This document shows, piece by piece, positions 20,323 through 34,800 of a stretch of 64,000 nt of DNA. This stretch comes from Dendrolimus kikuchii (taxonomy: Eukaryota > Arthropoda > Insecta > Lepidoptera > Lasiocampidae). Positions within the stretch are counted from its first letter, which is position 1. Each line of letters begins with the position of its first letter. The notes under the pieces are model-generated. The model was not told the origin of the DNA. It saw only the letters and a program-made list of their open reading frames with translations, and searched no databases. Location: assembly GCA_019925095.2 (NCBI GenBank), contig CM034401.1, positions 6,049,838-6,113,837 of the forward strand. The letters run 5' to 3'. A program made the translations under genes and the position numbers.

Positions 20323-22811
20323 TAAGTTCCCTACTAAGTTCATAGAATTTAGGTCGTATATTTGCTTCCTAGATAATTCAATTTCGTAAAAATCTTCCTG
20401 TATTAGTTCTGGGTCTGAGGAATAGTAGGATTAGTCCCAGAGTTGTCCATTAAAATTATAACTTAGTTTGTAAATATACAACGGATGTTAGTCTGCCGAT
20501 TTATAAAAAAAAGGATTAAAAATAAAACAACACCGTACGGTTGACGACTGAGTAGTAATTTATTAAACACAAATCAAACACTTTGGTACATTCAGTTGCG
20601 GGCAGCAATTTCGCAGCACCTCGCAATAAACCAACTCCCTTAAATAGCAGCAAACCAAATACAAAAGGACGTAAGTAATAGAATATCAAGACATCGTAAT
20701 AAATAGTTAATGTGCAATTATATTTAATTTAGCATTTGTCAAATTTACCTCATTACATAGAATATAATTTTATATATTTTTTTTAAATTTTATCGAAACG
20801 TTCTAATTTGGAAGGTTAAGAGAAGAGATTGGTTGCTAGGAAGTCGCGAGAACCTAACTACAAGCCTACGTCGCAAGCTTACACGACAATGCACAACACA
20901 TAAAGGGAAACATCGAATAATGGACACGACCGTGTCTAAACACTTAAAAAGATCCGATATACTCTGTTTCACACGGTACGAATAACAGATGGCGTTATAA
21001 TCGATAAATTCACACTATATTTTTCACAGTTCCCTTTTCCTGGACCTTTACCACACAAGCGATAATTTTCATTTATAATACACCTTTGATAATCCACACA
21101 CATATATATATATATCAAACCGGGTTGGATTGGGAAAAAAAGTGGTAGACAATTTTTTACATTTTGTAATGTATTTAGAGAAATGTTTGAAACTGCTCCT
21201 AAAATATGAGCATGAGCTACGTGTCTTTAAAGTTTATGAAAAAATGTAAAGTGAATTTATTTACAAATACATCATATCTTTAGGACCAAGTGAAACTGGG
21301 TATCTATCGAATCTTCTTAACTATTTGCATAATATTTAAGGATAAAATTACGATTATGATTAATAAAAATGCACCTTATTTCCTACATAATTATTATTTA
21401 AAAAGTATTACTTTAATTCCGTGTATCTCATTTGTTTGAATTTAAACAGTATTGTTTAAAGTGTTTGTTATTATCAATAGGTAACTTCATTATAGACAAG
21501 TTGTGTTTCCTTTAACAGTATTAATTTAAAAGTATACAAGCAAAAACGACTATGTCCACAAATCAAGAATTAAAATATTATGAGAAAATAAAGTTTCGCG
21601 CGGTAATTATCTCTTTACTTTACATTTTAACATCACTATCAGTAGTTCTGAATTAATCTGAGCTTGCATTATTTAATGTTTAATTACAAATTAATTAAAT
21701 GTTAAAATGGAAATTGACACTTTTGCTTATACACCCGATCTATTATATTATTATTGAGGCTTAAGAATATATCCCTAATGCTGATTAGTTTTTTATTCCC
21801 ATATTATCATACTGTAGTTACAGTCTAGCTACTGATTATCATAGTATTTGTTTGAAGAATTGATTATTAAAGATTTATTACTAACCTTAACCTAAATAGT
21901 ATAATGCTTAAATGCGAGTTGAAACAATAAAACGATACATAATGACATTAATGACACAAACTATGCAATCAACGTAAATGTTAAAAAGCATTTAAAACCA
22001 TTGTAACGTAATAAGGAAGCATCATTGCAGCCAGAGGGCTGTGCGGTTGTCTTATTAAATAGGTCAAGTGTAAACAAAAATTCATGTTAGTATTAATTAC
22101 AATAAAAAAATAGAAAATGGGTAAAAAATATCACATCATTATGTTGAGCTTAATTTAAATCAAACTATTCGCCTCCCCAAAAACCAGAGCATTCGTCCTC
22201 GTTAAATATGTTTAAATTAAGCTGAACAAATCAAATCAAAACATGTTTTCAACCCCACCATGATCCGAAGTAAGCCCATCGATGTTTCATACACATATAA
22301 TGGGTTATTTTAATGACCACGTCACCTGTCTAAGCAAATATTATAAATTTCAAATAACTACCACAACCATAATTTACTGTTTCAAATGGTAACAATACAG
22401 AGTGACGCATCGTCGATATCTACGCAAGGACGGTAGGCGCTAATTTGTACATATTCATCAACACCTTAAGTTTACTTCGGACAACGATTATAATAAAATA
22501 GGGCGTGAGAACAGAAATACTAAAATTATAACTAATGCGAATTCCGACCAACTAAGTTGGGATAATTTTTAAAAATAATAGCAACATAAACCGGCGACAC
22601 ACATGTACTGCGATAGAAAACATTTAAATTTGGCACGAGTATTACCATCTTGCTGCATGCGCTTAGGACTGTAACTTAAGAATAAAGCATTATTGCAAAT
22701 AATGGGCGAACTATGCGTTGTGCATCAGCAAGATGGTAATGTTCCCTAAAATTAAACTAGAAAATGTAGTGTCGTGTGCCGCAGTGTGTAAGCACGGGGC
22801 GAGTTTACAGA

Positions 22812-22890
22812 TTACACTGCCACAGTATCGTAGGCTGTGAGTCCCCGCCCGTGGACTGCTTGCTGGGGGACTGGGGTGGCTGCTTCTGGT
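22812..22890 (-). CDS. Dscam1: Dscam1 constant exon C26 (C-terminus)
   Basis: Encodes PEAATPVPQQAVHGRGLTAY then DTVAV and a TAA stop (22812-22814). The phase-2 join restores Arg with C25. The alternative frame of the same exon (QKQPPQSPSKQ) was rejected because it does not fit the phase. Confidence 0.9.
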
Positions 22891-25800
22891 CTGTAAACAC
22901 AATGCTCATTCAGTACAACCTACTTTTGCACACAAAAAATATCTTTAAACGTGTTTCAGTCAAAGCTATAGTTCAAATTGACTGTAAAGGGAGAACATAA
23001 GTTTGTTGTTTGACATATAGTTCGTTTGCTATTCTTTGACTTAATTTTAAACTAGTGACACACACAGAACATTTCTAGGGAGAATTACTTGCATGGAATC
23101 ACGTGTGCTGTAAGTAATTTCATATAAATTTTAGCATTAATACATTTCTAAAAGGTATAATGCGATCTAATAGAATTGCTATTGTGATATTTATTATATT
23201 AATTAAAGGGGTCATCATTAGCATACTAAAATTAGGGCGAGTGCATATTCTAGGAATGGTATATAATGCACTTGCATTTTATTTACAAAATTATATCAGC
23301 ATTAACATCAACATAAAGAAAGCCGAGTTGCTCGGGGAACGTAGCGCTATTTATGAATCAAATAGGGAGTGTAGCGTAGCAAAGTCTATATAGGAGACTA
23401 AATAAAAAATGCTCCAAACATCAATTCCGCGTAGGATTTAATTTCATACTATTTCTTAATAGTGTGCTAATATTTAAAAATCGAACGCGATTACATTTAT
23501 GCAAATCCATTTGGTAAAAAAAAAATATAATAAAAATTAACAAGACAATGCACTGTAGTAGGTATATAACATGTCATGCCATTTTGGAAACGAAATGGCA
23601 GGAATTGGTAAAATAACATTTAACAACTAATGCGGGACAAAACAACATTTTTCACCTCTTACCATTCAATCTGCAAAACAAATACATTTGAGTGTGCGGT
23701 TTGATTCAACGTGTGTTAGCCACAAAAGGTTAATAGTAACAAAAGTTCAGGCAAAAAAGAAAAGAGGCGTAAAAAGTTATAAAAGTCATTGTTAACATAC
23801 TTTGACTTACTGTTTCCTGTTGATAGACCACGGATGCAGAACATATCACATGCTTAATAACGAGCAGACTAACGAATGCTTCAATTTATAATGTACTACC
23901 TAATTACCCAACTATTCACGAAACAATAGATTCGTGCCAGCACACACACACAAGGTATCAGATGTATTTAGTTTATCGGTGGTGTTCAGTGTGTCTGTGA
24001 GCTGAGCTATACATATTTAAATATTAATAAGGTACCTAAGAATTTCTTTGTCTATGTGTCCATGTCACAATTTACGCCAAACTTTATGACCCCAGATCAA
24101 ATACAGAATGCTGCGTAATGACAGGCCTTGTATGAAAAAGCGGCGATTCCGCAGCTTCCTATTGCTAACTAAAAATAATCTGACAAGAACTAAACAAATA
24201 CATTTAAATTTTCATTTTGAGGCACAGGGATTAATTACAAACAATTTAGGGGTATCCTAACATTCAAATGCTATTTATGTGCATTTGGTAACAATTTAAT
24301 TTACAATAATAATTTAATGTAATGGCGGCCACGTTTTTGCCAAATCCTGCACTGGATTTCAATACGTAGCTAATCCTGTATATATGTAAACAAATAACAC
24401 ATACTAACTTTCAGTACACAATTGTTGCTATAATCAAAAATAAGTACATGTTTATTTCTTGACCACAGCGTGTCTTATGTGAAGCACAAAATTTGACCAA
24501 TTATTGGTTTTATAACAGCAAGTAATTTAAAAGTGCCTTAAAACCCTCAAAATGAGTGGCCTTTGGTGATCGAATTCTTGTTAGTCTGTCAGTGATACTT
24601 ATCCTATTGTGCCTAAATATATTATATTTTGTGTCTGTCTGACGCACCCAAAAACCAATTGTTAATAAGAGGTTTACTTTAGAGACAATTTAACTTTTAG
24701 CTTCACCCCATTGTCCACTTATCTGCGCATTTCGTAGCAGTTAGTATAATACGATCATAGTAAACTTCACGGTCATTCGAGCAATATATAATGAACGAGT
24801 GACATAATAATATAGATCTTTTCTGTACTAAATTAAATAATAATATTTAATTGTGCATTAAGTTAACCAATTATTAAGGCCTCTGAGTGCGGTCGTGAAT
24901 TTGTATATTATATGTTTAAGCTTGTGTCACGCAAAGACTAACCTTTCGATGAGTTTCCTCATTTCCTCGGTGTGCATGCCGTCCTTGGCAGTGTGGGCCC
25001 TCACTGCAACAACACACAAGTCACGACGCGCTCTACACTAGCCACGAGACCTGCCTGCCCACTACACTTATGCATCGAACAATACACAACTGTGCACTCA
25101 TATTAGCCCGAATTATAAACTTTGCGATACCTGTGTGTGCCGATACGTTTGTTCCGCGTTTGTTCTGAGTTAGTACTCAACGCGACGTTTTGGTGGCTAT
25201 CGTAAGTCTAGAACTAAACTGTAGGTTCGTGATTTAGTACCTAATGACCTAACGTGTTCTGAATAGGTTTCTATAGGACTTGTGAGTGAAATACACGTTC
25301 GTACGAGTGTGAGTGCTCGACGTGTTTGGACTTGTTTGGACTGGTTTGAACTTGTTCGGACTCATTCGTTTTTATTCAAACTTTGACTATAAGTATAAAG
25401 AACTAGAAATTAGTGTTTATTTTCATATATGTAAGTACATACGTACGATGGTTCCGTAAGTACTTTTGGACTTATTTATACAGGACTGTACTTACCTACT
25501 AGTTGGAATAATTTTGGAAGAATAATTTTATACAAAGACTTTTTTTTTCGTTAATTGGAACATTGTGTTTTGTGTACAGACAGTGTTGTTTTCCAATTTA
25601 AGACTTTTAGTGTCAGACTGTTTTGAACTTAGAACTTTATTTTCAAGTTATCTTTTATAGTTGAAGTTATTGTTTATTTAGGCTACGATGAACAATTATT
25701 TTGTGTTGAACTATATTGTGTTTTCCGTTTGTCTTGGTGATCGGACAATTTATCACCGTGGAAACATAGAGTTTTCCGATTAGGCATTATGGTGCTTACA

Positions 25801-28800
25801 CGGTCTGGTGCAACCAGTGACGGGATGGATGATCATATACCCCGTGTGGATAGGGGTATCGCGGGAGAGTCTGAGCCCCCCTTGCCCGCGCCCGGCGTGG
25901 CCCATGTGCCGCCGGGCGCCCCTCCACCGCCTACTGCGGGCCCTAGCGGGGCCTCCACCTCTGCTGCGCCGTTTGCGCAGTCGCCGGCGCCGTCTGTTCA
26001 ACCGGGAACTCCAATAGTTATGACGGATCAACACTTGGCGTATCTTTTGTCTTTGATACGCGCTCCAGCTTCACCGCCTGCGCCTGTTACGAGTGCCTTG
26101 TCTGGTAACCTTTGCAAATTGCTCATCGCGATTCGACGGTGCAAAAGGGAGCGACGTTTTAGCTTTTGTCGACGCTATAGAAATATATAAGGAATGCGTC
26201 GGTATAGAAGATCACATAGCCTTGCGAGGCTTACCAATGCTTTTGTCTGGTCTTGCAGCAACCTGGTGGCAAGGTGTGAAAGCATCTGTTAATAGTTGGC
26301 CTGATGCCATAGAATTATTAAAGCAAACTTATGGTCCTCGTTTGCCGCCACACAGGGTTTACCGGAAAATATTTGAACGGGAACAAGGCGATGAGCCTAC
26401 CGATATTTTCGTCTGCAAAATAAGAGCATTGTTAGCACAGTTGCCGTCGACTGCTATCTCTCAGGAAGCTCAGCTCGACATGGTGTATGGGCTACTGCAC
26501 AAGAGAATAAGGGAGAAGATATGTCGTAAATCTTTTATGTCTTTCTCTGAGCTATTGGAACAGGCCCGTTCTATTGAAGATATTTTAGATGAAGGCCGTA
26601 GCTCTCAGCAGTCACAGCTTAGAAAGAATAAAGAATCAGTCACTCCGATTGTAGACACAGCATATCCAGCAGTACCAGCTTCGTCCAGTAAAGCAAGTAG
26701 AGCTCGTTGCTATTATTGTAAGCAATTCGGCCATTTGAAAGAGGAGTGCCCGAAGCTGTTATCTAAGAAATCGTTTCCTGGTGACCTTAAGAAAGAAGAA
26801 GACAGTTTGACACCTTCAGTAACATGCTTTGGATGCGGCACGCCTGGTGTTATACGAGCTAATTGCTCTACTTGTAAGAATAAACAGGAATCGTCTGTTT
26901 CTTTTTCCGCTTTCCAGTCAATTGCCGCTATTGGAAGCGAGGTCATTGACCCGCGTCAGAGACCCGTAGTGGAATTGGAGATTTATGGTGCTCGTGGAAG
27001 TGCGTTGTTTGATACTGGTGCAAAGCAATCGGTTGCTAGTGAAAGTTTACGTGCACATTTAGTGAAACACGGTCATAAGTTCGATAAAACGTGTACTAGT
27101 GTTAAGTTAGCTGATGGTTCATGTAAAAATCTTGTAGTAGATGTAGCTAAGGTGGATGTAAGGGTGCCGCAGGGGCCTGTCGTTCCCACTCTTTTCATTA
27201 TTTTGCCTGGTGCAACTGATACCTTGTTAGGTATGAATTTTTTATTAGACGCAGGTGTGGTACTTGACTTTAAAAATTCTCGTTATACTTTTAGTCATAT
27301 ATCGCGATATTTTACGATGAGATTTGAACCAGAGGTAGGTTCCCATTTTGGGTCGGATCAACGTCAACGGCTCTCGGAACTCCTGAATGATCAAGAGGAC
27401 ATTTTTACTCCAGGGGGAGCGCCAACTTCTTTTGCGCTGCATCGTATAGATACGGGCGATGCTACGCGAATCACTAATCAACAGCGTCGGAGGAAGATTT
27501 ACGCCGACAGGGGGCGTCAACCCGCACCAAGCTACAAAATTGGTGATTTAGTTTTGGTTTCGGCCCACGTTTCCAGTAATGTTGACAAAGGGGTTACTAG
27601 TAAGTTTACGCCCTGCCTGCCCACTACACTTATGCATCGAACAATACACAACTGTGCACTCATATTAGCCCGAATAATCCTTAATACCCTCGCGGCGTTC
27701 GGGTCGCCCGACCCGCCCGCCGGCCAAGCTACTCAGTTAATCCTGCAACCTTGTGACGTCAAATGTGTAATAGTCTGTATAAATGACCGGCCAACCCGCC
27801 TTAGAAGAGCTTGGTAGCTCTATAATCTGTTCCCTTAAAATGGGGAGAGGAGTAGTGGTGCGACTTTTTTCAGTTGATATTACGAATATACTCTGTATAT
27901 TACCTCCAGACAGCTGCTAAATAATAGCTAATAGCTGCTAAGTAATAATCGAATGATGCGATATAAAGCTTAGAACGAGAATACTAGGTACAATAAGAAT
28001 GACAATCGTATACATCCCCATATGTACATACATACATACATAACTTCACCCCAGTTCCCTTGCGGGGTAGGCACGAGCAACAGAGCGCCATTTAGGCTTA
28101 TTCTTACACACCTCACTTGCGTCCCTGACATTCATAACTCTTGTCATGCACGCTCGTCTGTTCTTAAGGCTCCTGACATCACCTTCTGCTAGTACACGAT
28201 CAATTTGATCATGGAAGGTCATGCATTCTTTCTTTCTTTATGCATCCCCATAGGTATCGCTGTACATATCAAACAATACTTACACGAACACAAAGAAAGG
28301 TATTCTTCTATGATATAACGATTTCAAATTGTTTTGTTGAACATCAACAAACGCTGCTGAGGACACAATGATCACATCTTGAATATTAAGCCTTTACCGC
28401 CATTTTATCGTAAGCGACTTTTGGACATAAGTATTTTTTTTATTGCAAAAGGTATTTTTAACTATTATTTTGCTTTAAGATGTTCAGGCTTTGATTCAGT
28501 TGGGTCTAATCTAACTGAAAGTCTTAAAATAAAATAATAGTTTAAAATACCTTTTGCAACAAAAATATATATTTCAAAATGTCACTTACGAGAAAATGAC
28601 TGTAAAGGCTCGTAGGTTTCAAATCCAATTTACCACAATAGTTTATATAAGGCTTACATTTTACCTGCGAATATATCAGTCGGCCAAATAGATATAAGTT
28701 CGATGAGCACACCAATTGCGTATTATTCGATAGCTTTCGTTTTCAAAACACTAATTTATCTACAGAACATTTCATAAGAAAAAATTGTTAAACACATCAC

Positions 28801-31800
28801 GTCTAAACACATAATAGAAATTTTGAATCACATTTAAAACATTTCTCCATTATAAGAACCTGGCAAAATCAATCAAATCGAAAAGAAATGGTTTCGATTT
28901 GTACATTATTGATTATGCCAAGCGATAGAAATTGTATAGAAAAGAAAGGAAATTTTGAAGAAAATATAAGAAGCCAATTGCCGTAACTTAAAGCTTAATT
29001 ATCCAATTCGATAAATAAATTCAGAGCATGCGGTCAGTCACAGTTATTAACATAAAGATATTTAAAAATAAACACGTTTTAAAATATTTTACCGTCTTCT
29101 GTTCAGGTGACACCCGAGCAAGCATGGACGAATTTGGAAATTATTTCATAATTTAGTTTTTATTATTTTTACATTATATCGATGTCATACTTTTTACATC
29201 ATCATATGGAATATTAGGTACATAATTGTATCTGAAGAAGCATAATTTTGTATAATAGTGGGCAAACAATTTGCACACAAATCCTTATAGTGGATGTTAT
29301 TCTTTGAGTGTATAACTGCGTAGCTAATCACGTTGCACTGCTCTCTCGTTCTCCTTGTCTCTCGTTCTTCTTGTCTATTGGTTGATGCTGCTGTCATGTC
29401 CATTTGTCCGCCAAAGAGTTTGAAGAAGTCATTATGGTCATGACTGTGTGCAAGTTATTTACCCGGTTCACTCATTTATATACCATATTCGATCTAAAGT
29501 TCCGTTTTGTGTGTATGAATAATTATATAATATTTTACAATACGTCGTCGAATTAAATGAATCGACAAAAAAATGATGTTCCTAAATAACGTTCAAAACT
29601 CAACGGTGCATTATGGACCATGTTATGTGGTGTCTATCGCAGAAGTAAAAAAATATAAGTACTTGATTGTATTTATAATATTTATTACGCGAAAACTTTG
29701 TAACAATCACGCAATTATTAAGATTTAATTGGAGATAGATACAAATATTCCAATGACTTCTCTACAATTTATAAACGGCCATTTAATTTTTACATCGTTT
29801 CCGCGAAACGTATCATTTTATAGTGCACTCATATTGAAAAAAAGTATGACATTTATGATTTGTTGTGAAAAAATAAAAATAAAATTTTTAAAATGTGTCC
29901 CTGTCAGAAGCAGTGGCAAAGCGTTCGCGTATGCGTATGCGTATGCATTCAAATAATGTGTTCAGCGATTGTGAGCTTTTATAACATAATGTGCTATATG
30001 AACCATATGATATGGAGTATAATATTTAATTATGACATATTTAATAATATTAATGATGATAATATCGTCAATATTATCCTACGCTTAAAATTCATGTCTA
30101 TCCGTATTTAGCATTATAATAATATAATATATTTGGCCATTGTTTTCCGAGAAAATTTGTTTTACTTCTCTTTTTAGACTAGTCAAACGATACTGAGATG
30201 AACTAAAATAAAAAGTAAGTGCGCGACAAATCTAAGCTAGATCACAACTTTTTTGGGTAATCCATAAAAATTCTGGGTGAGGCTACAATAATTTTGCTAT
30301 ATAGGCCACAGCGATACTGCGATACGCCATCTTGACTTTGCCACAGGCCAAACCTCCACAACGGTTTCGATATGACTATATATGGAATGGAAGTCACCGG
30401 TCATAGGTACTTAGACATTACTAACTGATTGGCCTATAATACTATATATAAGTCTGTGCTATGATTATGGTAGTCGCCATACTGTCAGGTTCCTATAGAC
30501 TTGAATCTGACTCGGTTGGTTGTGACTTGAATATGTTCTGTTCTGCAAGTTTTGCACATATTTTATTCGAAGTTATCGATGTCAAAATACTCAAGTTTCT
30601 CCCTATCCTCTTAAGGTTTCGCGACTTGTATACATAATAAAACTACGTTTTAACGATTTTAAGCGCGGCAATTTTATTTGATTTTGGTTTTTCCGACGTT
30701 TCGGCCACTTTTCAGTGGCCGTGATCACGGAAGACAAAGAAGAAGCTGAAGAGTTTCTTGCGCCGCTTCTTGTCTTCAAGCCATAACATGTTGCGAAGCG
30801 GTAGTAAATTAGATTAGGCTCCCATAGAGTAAATAATAACCATAAACAAAATTAAAATTAAATAATCAAAATTAACAAGTTGGCGGTAGGCTAAATAAAA
30901 CTTTAACAATACTCGTTGACACTTGATATCTTTGTCTTCCGTGATCACGGCCACTGAAAAGTGGCCGAAACGTCGGAAAAACCAAAATCAAATAAAATTG
31001 CCGCGCTTAAAACTGTTAAAACGTAGTTTTATTATTTCTCCCTATCCGTTTGAAATCCACTGATTTCATGTGATTATGAATGACATACCGGGATAGTTGC
31101 GTGGTTGGTCGCATTCGGCTTCGGAGATCTCGTTCGAGTCCTTGCTCTCGTTGAAGGAGGATGAGCAGTTGTTGTCGTTGTTCGCGTTGCGTGGGGGCGG
31201 TGGAGGAGGTTCGGGGGAGCCGCATTTCCTCGTTCCTATTCAGTTATCATGAGTATATTATTATATCATTACCATAACAACATTCAAGGAAAACTACTTT
31301 TTATCTATTTCCTTTAGACTCCACAATTTCTCGCGAGAAAAACGAAATTGTAGAACGGGTTTTTGTGTTACTTTTTTTGCCATGGTCTCGTGAAAGTCTC
31401 ACAGGAATGTGGCAGTCCTTTAAAATCAATGAGGAACAGTTAATTATACCCGTTCATTGAAAAACATATTTTGTATCAGAAACGCTGCAAAATCGTATTT
31501 TTTTTAAATTGATATATGAAACGTTGAGAAACTGCTATACGCAAGCATTTTATTTAAAAAAAGATTACATTTCTAATTAAATTGTTATTTTCAGTTATTT
31601 TACATAGGTGTGTGTCTGTATCATTATTAAAAATACAGCTCTTAAACATTTGTAAGTCTACGCTGTTCCTTATTGATTTTTTTAAATGACAATAACCGAA
31701 AAGATATTCGCTTCCAAAGTTATAATTAGCGCCGCGTCACTTTGCCTCTTGAACTATGGGATGGTGCAAAGAGAATTGTTTGAGTAGTTTCAAGATACGA

Positions 31801-34800
31801 GGTATTTGCGATTGGATATTTTTAAGATTCAGTAGTAAAATGATAATAAAGTGGAAATTTGTGACCTCGACGACGCCCAACCCGCACTTGGCCGATTTCT
31901 TCAACTTACCAATGCTGGGCCTGGATCCGTAGTGGTCAGAGTAAGGGGTTCCGTACGCGCCGGTGTACTGTTCGTCCTCGGGTGCGCAGCAAGCTGGTTC
32001 ATCGTACTCGGGGCCGCATGCGTACATTGGGCGAGAGTAGCGGGCGCGCTACCACAAATAATTACAATTATTTATGTAAATCACTAAATAAAGTAGCGGA
32101 TAGTCACATTGACTGAGATACTTTTTATCATCTTACAAAATATCGCAGCCTCATAAATTTTACGTACATGTACGAGCGTACATACCTAATTTTATAATTA
32201 TGACACTTGTGACGTAGTGATTTTCAACCACAGTCGTCAATATTACACATTCAAATTCCCGCCTATAAAACTTCAAATTTACTTTCATTCGTTCGTCGGA
32301 TGAAGGCCTCGTACACAACGTTTAATCGTTAGATTATTATTAATTCTAAATTACCTCGTCTCCTTTGTGAATAAATATAACTTTAATTCGTTAAACTTAT
32401 TTTCTTACATAACAATTAACCCCTACAAATTAATGAGATCCTTACGTCAATTTTATTGTCATAACACGGGAACTTGTTCCCTAGCCTCCTTATATGTCAT
32501 ACCTTTCTAATCGACTCATCGTTCTGACAGTAGAATTCTTAACACCGCGTTTACAGTGAAGTTACACCAGGAAGATGATAGTGTGAAAAACCAACACCTC
32601 CTGGTTATTGTTGCTTTCTTCGTCGCTGAACCCGGATTTAATTCTTTATATTTATCCCGGAATACAGGGTCATCATAAGTATGTACAGGTAAAAGGAGTC
32701 GGATAGTGCATTAACTCTTGTATAAACCGTAATTAAAATTATTTCTATTATAATATTTTAAAGGTAAGATGATGAAATGTTATTTTATCGCGTGTTCTTT
32801 TATATGTACCTAAATAATGTTAGAATAACGCGTAGAAGATCGTACTTAATTATAACAATATACGTTAGTAGCAGACCTTTTTTGTCCATATTTCTAGCAG
32901 GATCTAAATCTTTAGAATATAATAAATGATGATTGAAATAAAACCAATAAATGCGACTTACGTATTGATCCTCTTCAGCACAGGTGGCAGGGTCGTCGTA
33001 TTCGGGTGCCGTCGAGTAGATGGCGCTCTGTCCGCCTTGGGAGTTCTTGCGGGCGTAGCGGCTGTTCGCGCGGGGCTGAAATGTCAGTGATCAGTGCAAC
33101 GTTTATATGATTGACACTATAGTATGTTTAGGGAGTTTTTGGCGGGAACTGAAAGGAGATGTGCTGTGTAGTTTTATTTTCTAAAAATGTGTAAAATTAC
33201 TCTAAAATGAACAATAGTTGTAGGATATTGGTAGTTTTTGAGTAGTAATTACATGTTTTGTGAGAAATGTGAACTGTAAAGTCAAATGTGGTCTTTTGAG
33301 TTGTCACAAGAACTTCGTTGAATGGTACTAGCTGATAACCTACAGTTCAGCTGTGCAACACATAGGTTTAAGAAAATGAAGAAACTACATTGAATCTAAG
33401 ATCTGGCTTAAAGGTCTAGCTGCCAAGCAATAAAAAAAAACGAAACTGTAGTATGTTTAATAATTTAACTCCAAGTTGCAATGAAATTAAGTATAGTTTT
33501 ACTGACCACAATGACTGAAGGTATTTCATTCTGATCCTTTTAAATACTTAATACATTTAACAAGGATAGACGGAAAGAGAAGCACCTGTGATTAAAAAAA
33601 AATGACGGCCATAAAGTATTATATTACCTAAGTATATTATTTATATGATCTAAGTATATTATATTGGTGACGCTACTACAGCTAAAGGGCAAATTAAAAA
33701 ACCTTTGAGGTAAAACAGTAAGCACTATAAATTTCTTTTAAGTAATATAAAAAATCGCGATATACCTTTAAAAATATTAAATAATTTAACTAAGCATAAT
33801 TCTATTCGTCTATACCAGCTACCAGACAAGTAGCGCTCAATGAATAGAATAGAAATGTATGGGAATGACATATTGTTACGCTGAGTATTATGTCATTCCC
33901 ATACATTTTCATTCTATTCGTTTAGCGCTAATGCTACTTGTCTAGGGGGGCTGGTAAGTTATAGAGCTATAGACGGTCTTTGCCTGCGCTAGTACCATTC
34001 TGGTCGGTTCTTGAACTATTATTAACTCCTTTCAGCTGGACACTTTTTAATTTGACTGAGCTGAGAAACCAGTGTGTATATGTGTTTGTCATACTGAAAC
34101 ATATTTACATGTTTTTTGAACTAAAACACTTGATTCGGACGCCGCACTGAATGAAAAACTCTTATGAGACCCATAATAATAACAGCTAACAGCCCATAAA
34201 CGTCCCACTGCTGGGCTCGGGCCTCCCAATATAGGGGAACGGACGGTATACCCGCTACGCTTGTCCAAGGTGTCTTCGCAGGTTTGACACATCGTTTATC
34301 TCGATGTGCAGGTTTCATCACGATGTTTTCCTTCGCCGTTTTTAGCACGTGGTAATTGTAACAATATACACATTAGGACATAAAACTGCCAAGTGGTGTA
34401 AGCGTTCTGGCCAAGATTCGAACCCGCGCCCTTTGAGTTCGGGATACGTGTGCTCACCATTACGCTACAACGACTTTATACGCTACCACTACCATAAGAG
34501 ACCCATTAGTTCCCTTGACTTTCTGAACGAGTCAAATTATTAATTCACTCACCATGCTCTGCGATCCGGCTCTAGAATGCGCTGGGTGGTGGGGATGTGG
34601 GTGAGGGTGAGCCAAGGTGCCAGCGTGAGCCGGGTGGTGGTGGGGGAACGCTAATGCCTTAGTCGGGTCCATCTCTTCACGGAAGCCCAGCAGGTGGAAT
34701 GTGGCGTAGGGGCAGATCTCGTCTTCCATGCCTGGAGGGGGTATATGACACGTGTTAATTTTTAATTGCTTACTCATATCGAATCCGTTTTTTCCGAATA

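Larger units (their letters stand above)
18878..22811. other. Convergent intergenic region and likely Dscam1 3' UTR
   Basis: Contains repeats at 19003-19216, 19222-19650, 19795-20072 and 20083-20322. Between 20330 and 22811 no gene is recognised. On the - strand this would be the Dscam1 3' UTR; several AATAAA-type signals exist (for example complement of 20559-20564 and 21874-21879), so the 3' end is undecided. Confidence 0.5.
33076..34552 (-). other. Dscam1 intron C21-C22
   Basis: Contains a dispersed repeat (33128-33432), a hairpin MITE (33825-33955) and a tRNA-derived SINE (34175-34497). Confidence 0.75.

Noticed and set aside
20790..20972. 60-codon - strand open frame in the convergent intergenic region
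   Set aside because: No recognisable domain and no splice or promoter context; could be 3' UTR of Dscam1.
22812..22890. Alternative reading of the last Dscam1 exon (QKQPPQSPSKQ...)
   Set aside because: Needs a different phase from C25; the chosen frame continues TEEMRKLIER and ends TAYDTVAV as in other Dscam1 proteins.
30690..31000. Hammerhead-ribozyme-like core in the long-TIR MITE (GTGATCA, hairpin, GAAAC)
   Set aside because: The order resembles a hammerhead, but an extra C before stem II leaves no free G in the GAAA box once the stem is closed, the conserved CTGATGA is altered, and no matching stem I/III or cleavage site was found.
34420..34480. Possible tRNA gene (A and B boxes)
   Set aside because: The boxes belong to the head of a SINE with a 9-bp target-site duplication; no cloverleaf acceptor stem was seen.
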